Shown one piece after another: positions 60,310-64,000 of a stretch of 64,000 nt of DNA. A program made the translations under genes and the position numbers. Within the stretch, counting starts at the first letter, position 1; every line of letters starts with the position of its first letter. The notes under the pieces were generated by a model. That model saw nothing but the letters and a program-made list of their open reading frames with translations. It was not told the DNA's origin and did not search any database. Origin of the DNA: Sporosarcina aquimarina (GTDB taxonomy: Bacteria; Bacillota; Bacilli; Bacillales_A; Planococcaceae); NCBI RefSeq assembly GCF_023715615.1, contig NZ_JAMBOM010000004.1:124001-188000 (forward strand), in the 5' to 3' direction.

Positions 60310-60413
60310 AAGTGCACCCTTTACTTAGGATAGGTCTGTCCTTTTATTGTAAAAGGCTATTTATCTGGGCAGGGAACTTTCTCTTTTTCGAGAAAGTTCC
60401 CTGCCTGTTTTTT
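60306..60413 (+). terminator. riboswitch expression platform: antiterminator and terminator
   Basis: The terminator is a 16-bp stem (60368-60383 with 60390-60405) followed by TGTTTTTTT. GAGAAAGT at 60306-60313, part of the P1 3' strand and just beyond, can instead pair with ACTTTCTC at 60376-60383 to form the antiterminator. Guanine binding locks P1, frees the terminator and turns purEKCSQL off. Confidence 0.9.
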
Positions 60414-60458
60414 TATTTCTACGAGTCATTTACGTATGGAAATGTGGGAGGGAAAGCA

Positions 60459-60947
60459 GTGAACGCACAAGTTGGAGTCATTATGGGAAGTGTTTCCGAT
60501 TGGGAAACGATGAAAAATGCGTGTGAAGCATTGGATCAAGTTGGGATTCCTTATGAAAAGCAAGTAGTTTCCGCACATCGTACACCTGAATTGTTGTTTG
60601 AGTACGCAGAATCCGCACGAGAACGAGGCTTGAAGGTTATTATTGCTGGAGCTGGCGGGGCTGCTCATCTACCTGGTATGACCGCTGCCAAGACAACATT
60701 GCCTGTTATTGGTGTTCCTATTCAAACAAAAGCGTTAAATGGAATGGACTCATTGCTTTCAATTGTCCAAATGCCTGGGGGAGTGCCTGTTGCAACTGTT
60801 GCAATTGGAATAGCCGGCTCAACAAATGCGGGGTTATTGGCTGCTCAAATTCTCGGTAGCACGGATTCCAAGATTGCAGACAGATTAGAAATACTGAGAA
60901 ATGAAACTAAAGTAAAGGTGTTAAAAAGCAATGACCAACTTACCTAA
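60459..60947 (+). CDS. purE: N5-CAIR mutase
   Basis: PurE converts N5-carboxyaminoimidazole ribonucleotide to CAIR in purine synthesis. The 162-aa protein has the nucleotide-binding loop [13 protein letters not shown], the catalytic His in SAHRTPELL, and [11 protein letters not shown]. It starts at GTG 60459 after GGGAGGGA; an upstream-extended frame would run into the riboswitch terminator. First gene of the purEKCSQL operon; overlaps purK by 17 bp. Confidence 0.97.
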   Translation: MNAQVGVIMGSVSDWETMKNACEALDQVGIPYEKQVVSAHRTPELLFEYAESARERGLKVIIAGAGGAAHLPGMTAAKTTLPVIGVPIQTKALNGMDSLLSIVQMPGGVPVATVAIGIAGSTNAGLLAAQILGSTDSKIADRLEILRNETKVKVLKSNDQLT

Positions 60948-62064
60948 CGTAATTTTACCAGGACAAACAATTGGCATTATCGGCGGCGGCCAGCTGGGAA
61001 GAATGATGGCTTTGTCTGCGAAGGCTATGGGTTTTCGTATTGCAGTATTAGATCCGACAAAGGACTGTCCATGTGGGCAAATTGCTGATATTGAAATTAA
61101 TGGTGCCTATGACGATTTAGATGCAATCCAACAACTTGCTGAACTGAGCGATGTCATTACGTATGAATTCGAGAATGTAAGTTTTGAAGCATTAGCGTGG
61201 TTAGAAGAGCATAGTTACTTACCACAAGGAGCAGAACTTTTAAAATCTACACAGAATCGAATCACAGAAAAAGACGCAATCACTAAAGCAGGAGCCCAGG
61301 TTGCACCATACGGAATCGTGAAAAATGTAGCGGACATTCTTGAGAACATTAAAACGTTAAAGTATCCATGTGTGATGAAAACAACTCGTGGAGGATACGA
61401 TGGAAAAGGACAGCTTATCATTCAATCAGAGTCTGATATTGCAAAAGCTTCGGACCTTCTGAAAAACGGTACATGTGTCATTGAAAAGTGGATTCCATTT
61501 ACAAAAGAAATCTCTGTAATCGTCACTCGAAAAACAACTGGTGAAATGAAATGCTTCCCTGTTGCAGAAAATATCCATCATGAGAACATTTTGCACAAAA
61601 GTATTGTTCCTGCACGAATTAGTGGGGATACCTCGCGCAAAGCGACAGAGCTTGCGAAGCAATTAGCGGAGCGGCTAAATCTTGTCGGTACGTTAGGTGT
61701 TGAAATGTTTGTAACCGAACAGGAAGAGATTCTAATAAATGAATTGGCACCACGCCCTCATAATTCAGGTCATTTCACGATGGAAGCATGTCAGACATCG
61801 CAATTTGAACAACATATTCGGGCAGTGTGCAATTGCTCTTTAGGGAAAACGGATTTAATGAGCCCTGTTGTGATGGTCAATATTCTCGGCGAACATGTGG
61901 AGGACCTTCTAAGGGTGATTCCTGAAGTAAAGGATTGGAAAGTTCATCTATACGGCAAGAAAGATGCGATACCGAAACGCAAAATGGGTCATGTTAATGT
62001 GTTACGAAACTCGGTAGATCAAGCACTTGCTGAGATTGAACAAAGTAGAATTTGGAATCACTAA
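60931..62064 (+). CDS. purK: N5-CAIR synthetase
   Basis: A 377-aa ATP-grasp enzyme that carboxylates AIR with bicarbonate and ATP to give N5-CAIR for PurE. Marks are [17 protein letters not shown], the ATP-grasp motifs [31 protein letters not shown] and [15 protein letters not shown]. Length is normal. ATG 60931 lies within the end of purE, so translation is coupled. Confidence 0.97.
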   Translation: MTNLPNVILPGQTIGIIGGGQLGRMMALSAKAMGFRIAVLDPTKDCPCGQIADIEINGAYDDLDAIQQLAELSDVITYEFENVSFEALAWLEEHSYLPQGAELLKSTQNRITEKDAITKAGAQVAPYGIVKNVADILENIKTLKYPCVMKTTRGGYDGKGQLIIQSESDIAKASDLLKNGTCVIEKWIPFTKEISVIVTRKTTGEMKCFPVAENIHHENILHKSIVPARISGDTSRKATELAKQLAERLNLVGTLGVEMFVTEQEEILINELAPRPHNSGHFTMEACQTSQFEQHIRAVCNCSLGKTDLMSPVVMVNILGEHVEDLLRVIPEVKDWKVHLYGKKDAIPKRKMGHVNVLRNSVDQALAEIEQSRIWNH

Positions 62065-62129
62065 TTGAGTCAAGACGTTTAGCATCTATCTTAAAAAGTA
62101 CATTATTCTTTACTGCGGAGGTTCTTCAG

Positions 62130-62849
62130 ATGGAAAAGCGAGAATTGCTATATGAAGGCAAGGCCAAAAGAATTTATGCAACAGATGATCAGAACGTTGT
62201 ATGGGCAGAATACAAAGATTTTGCAACAGCACTCAATGGTGAGAAAAAAGAAGAAATCGTTGGTAAAGGTGTATTGACTAACGGTATTACTAGCCTGCTA
62301 TTTTTAAAGCTGCACGAGGCTGGCATTCCAAGTCATTTTATTAAAAAGATTTCCGAAACTGAACAACTCGTCAAGAGAGTCACGATTATTCCACTTGAAG
62401 TTGTAACCCGTAATATAGTTGCTGGTAGCTTGTCTAAACGGCTTGGAGTAGAAGAAGGTCAGCCGTTAAAGCAACCAATCGTTGAATTTTATTACAAAGA
62501 TGATGCGCTTGGAGATCCTTTGTTAACCGAAGCACATATTCAAGAATTAGACCTCGCAACTGTAGAGGAAGTTCAACTTTTGAAACAAAGAGCTTTAAAA
62601 GTGAATACAATTTTATCAAGCCTTTTTGCTGAAATAGGAGTCCGCTTAATAGATTTCAAGTTAGAGTTTGGAAAACTTGCTGATGGTGACATTCTTTTAG
62701 CAGATGAAATTTCTCCGGATACATGTCGATTGTGGGACGCTGAAACAGAAGAAAAGCTCGATAAGGATGTATTCCGTCGTGATTTAGGGAATTTAGTTAA
62801 TGGTTATCAAACAATCTATTCAAAACTGGGAGGGCGTCAATATGTATAA
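62130..62849 (+). CDS. purC: SAICAR synthetase
   Basis: A 239-aa phosphoribosylaminoimidazole-succinocarboxamide synthase joining aspartate to CAIR. It shows LLYEGKAKRIY at the N-terminus, VVTRNIVAGSLSKRLG and DFKLEFGKLADGDILLADEISPDTCRLWD, all standard. ATG 62130 follows GCGGAGG, 65 bp after purK. The last codons overlap the purS start by 8 bp. Confidence 0.97.
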   Translation: MEKRELLYEGKAKRIYATDDQNVVWAEYKDFATALNGEKKEEIVGKGVLTNGITSLLFLKLHEAGIPSHFIKKISETEQLVKRVTIIPLEVVTRNIVAGSLSKRLGVEEGQPLKQPIVEFYYKDDALGDPLLTEAHIQELDLATVEEVQLLKQRALKVNTILSSLFAEIGVRLIDFKLEFGKLADGDILLADEISPDTCRLWDAETEEKLDKDVFRRDLGNLVNGYQTIYSKLGGRQYV

Positions 62850-63096
62850 AGTAAAGGTATTTATCACATTAAGAGAAAATGTTTTGGATCCACAAGGTAC
62901 AGCCGTGGAATCTGCTTTACACAGTATGGCGTTTGAGTCCGTTCGTGACGTCCGGATTGGTAAATACATGGAGTTGACAATTGATAAGACCAATCAAAAT
63001 ATCGACGATGCAATTAAAGAAATGTGTGAACGGCTTTTAGCCAATACAGTTATTGAAGATTATCGCTATGAAATCGAGGAGGTTGTCGCGCTGTGA
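62842..63096 (+). CDS. purS: phosphoribosylformylglycinamidine synthase subunit PurS
   Basis: An 84-aa PurS subunit, the small scaffold joining PurQ and PurL in the Gram-positive FGAM synthase complex. The sequence [43 protein letters not shown] is typical. ATG 62842 follows GGGAGGGCG. It overlaps both purC and purQ. Confidence 0.96.
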   Translation: MYKVKVFITLRENVLDPQGTAVESALHSMAFESVRDVRIGKYMELTIDKTNQNIDDAIKEMCERLLANTVIEDYRYEIEEVVAL

Positions 63097-63779
63097 AATT
63101 TGCTGTGATCGTATTTCCGGGCTCCAACTGTGATATCGATATGTTTCATGCCATTCAGGACGAGTTAGGTGAAGAAGTAGAATACGTACCGCATACAGCG
63201 GATAGCTTAAAGGGCTTCGATGGGATTCTTTTGCCTGGTGGTTTCTCCTTTGGAGATTATCTCCGCACAGGCGCAATTGCTCGCTTCTCAAAAATAATGC
63301 CGGAAGTGGTAAAGGCGTCGGCTGCAGGCGTTCCAATACTAGGCGTATGTAATGGTTTTCAAATTTTATTGGAAGCTGGATTATTACCGGGAGCGATGCG
63401 AAAAAACCGTGATCTAGCATTCATTTGTAAACAAACACAGCTAAAAGTAGAAAATAATACGACGATGTTTACGACTAGCTACAAAAAGGGAGAAACGATT
63501 ACTCTTCCAATTGCTCACGGTGAAGGCAATTACTATTGCGACGAAGAGACGTTATCACACTTAAAGGAAAACAATCAAATTACATTTACGTATCATATGG
63601 ATAATCCAAATGGCAGCTTAGAGAATATCGCAGGAATCGTAAATGAAAACGGTAACGTATTAGGAATGATGCCTCATCCGGAACGTGCCGTCGATTGTTT
63701 ACTTGGAAGTGAAGACGGATTAAAGCTATTTCAATCAATCGTAAGAAATTGGAGGGAAAGTTATGTCGTTAATGCTTGA
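63093..63779 (+). CDS. purQ: phosphoribosylformylglycinamidine synthase, glutaminase subunit PurQ
   Basis: A 228-aa class I glutamine amidotransferase supplying ammonia to PurL. The nucleophile Cys lies in [11 protein letters not shown] and the His/Glu pair in [18 protein letters not shown] starts the protein. It begins at GTG 63093, overlapping the purS stop, with GAGGAGG upstream. Overlaps purL by 17 bp. Confidence 0.97.
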   Translation: MKFAVIVFPGSNCDIDMFHAIQDELGEEVEYVPHTADSLKGFDGILLPGGFSFGDYLRTGAIARFSKIMPEVVKASAAGVPILGVCNGFQILLEAGLLPGAMRKNRDLAFICKQTQLKVENNTTMFTTSYKKGETITLPIAHGEGNYYCDEETLSHLKENNQITFTYHMDNPNGSLENIAGIVNENGNVLGMMPHPERAVDCLLGSEDGLKLFQSIVRNWRESYVVNA

Positions 63780-64000
63780 GCCAAGTCCGGAAATGATTAA
63801 ATCACATCGTGAATATGCAGCTATGGGTCTTACAGATGAAGAGTTTGCAATGGTTGAAAACATGCTAGGCCGCACACCGAACTATACCGAAACAGGTTTG
63901 TTTTCTGTCATGTGGTCAGAGCACTGTTCCTATAAAAATTCCAAGCCAATTTTAAAAAAGTTCCCAACCTCTGGGGATAACGTGCTTCAAGGACCTGGTG
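63763..64000 (+). CDS. purL: phosphoribosylformylglycinamidine synthase subunit PurL (5' part)
   Basis: The N-terminal 79 residues of the large FGAM synthase subunit, cut by the window end: [28 protein letters not shown] then [23 protein letters not shown], the conserved PurL start with the WSEHCSYK motif. ATG 63763 follows TGGAGGGAAAG inside purQ. The reading frame is intact up to 64000. Confidence 0.96.
   Translation, partial: MSLMLEPSPEMIKSHREYAAMGLTDEEFAMVENMLGRTPNYTETGLFSVMWSEHCSYKNSKPILKKFPTSGDNVLQGPG

Overview
The window is a low-GC Firmicutes chromosome segment, most likely from a Bacillales member of the Planococcaceae (Sporosarcina-like). I infer this from the odhA-odhB-yojN/yojO-type gene order, the xpaC-telA pair, a purEKCSQL operon behind a guanine riboswitch, Gram-positive ribosome binding sites and frequent GTG/TTG starts. 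No rRNA, tRNA or CRISPR array was seen. The precise genus cannot be fixed from the sequence alone.

Positions 1-33.4 kb look mostly like ordinary chromosome: the end of the 2-oxoglutarate dehydrogenase operon, a MoxR/VWA pair, telA-xpaC (minus strand), a cold-shock gene with a striking leader hairpin, an ABC-F ATPase, an MFS transporter, a patatin-like lipase, a SEC-C protein, a YjjG-type phosphatase, a VLRF1-type release factor, a GIY-YIG protein, an NSS transporter, methyltransferases, a YqcI/YcgG protein, DedA, several lipoproteins, a FusB-like EF-G-binding protein, and regulator/SRPBCC genes including a decayed duplicate pair. Three non-coding stretches stand out: a structured minus-strand RNA candidate with a near-consensus promoter (12.4-12.7 kb), two adjacent arrays of about 20-bp period (15.2-15.7 kb), and a compact 95-nt four-way-junction RNA candidate (23.5 kb).

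Positions 33.7-45.3 kb form the most unusual region. After a decayed phage tail fragment there is a cassette-like array: single, functionally unrelated small genes (cytidine-deaminase-like, FabZ, VanZ, cysteine hydrolase, GNAT, Cys-rich/pentapeptide protein, DHFR-like, VOC and small membrane proteins) separated by about 13 copies of a 110-215 bp repeat. A complete repeat carries a 'CAATCGGGCGC' head, a terminator hairpin, a conserved core (GACGCATCCGGACCATAA then TGTCGTAAC), a second terminator hairpin and an extended -10 promoter facing the next gene. The arrangement recalls integron cassettes, but no integrase or canonical attC is visible here.

Positions 45.3-59.6 kb continue as an accessory island of mostly single-gene units (peptidase E, SMI1/KNR4, GNATs, MBL hydrolase, S66 peptidase, APH-like kinase, AraC/GyrI regulator, DUF2785, C45 acyltransferase, methyltransferase, PadR/HAAS pair, VOC) with gene remnants and degenerate repeat heads. 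It ends at an IS1182-type transposase fragment. From 60.1 kb the core genome resumes with PurR-box-like sites, a promoter, a guanine riboswitch with terminator, and purE-purK-purC-purS-purQ-purL, the last truncated by the window end.
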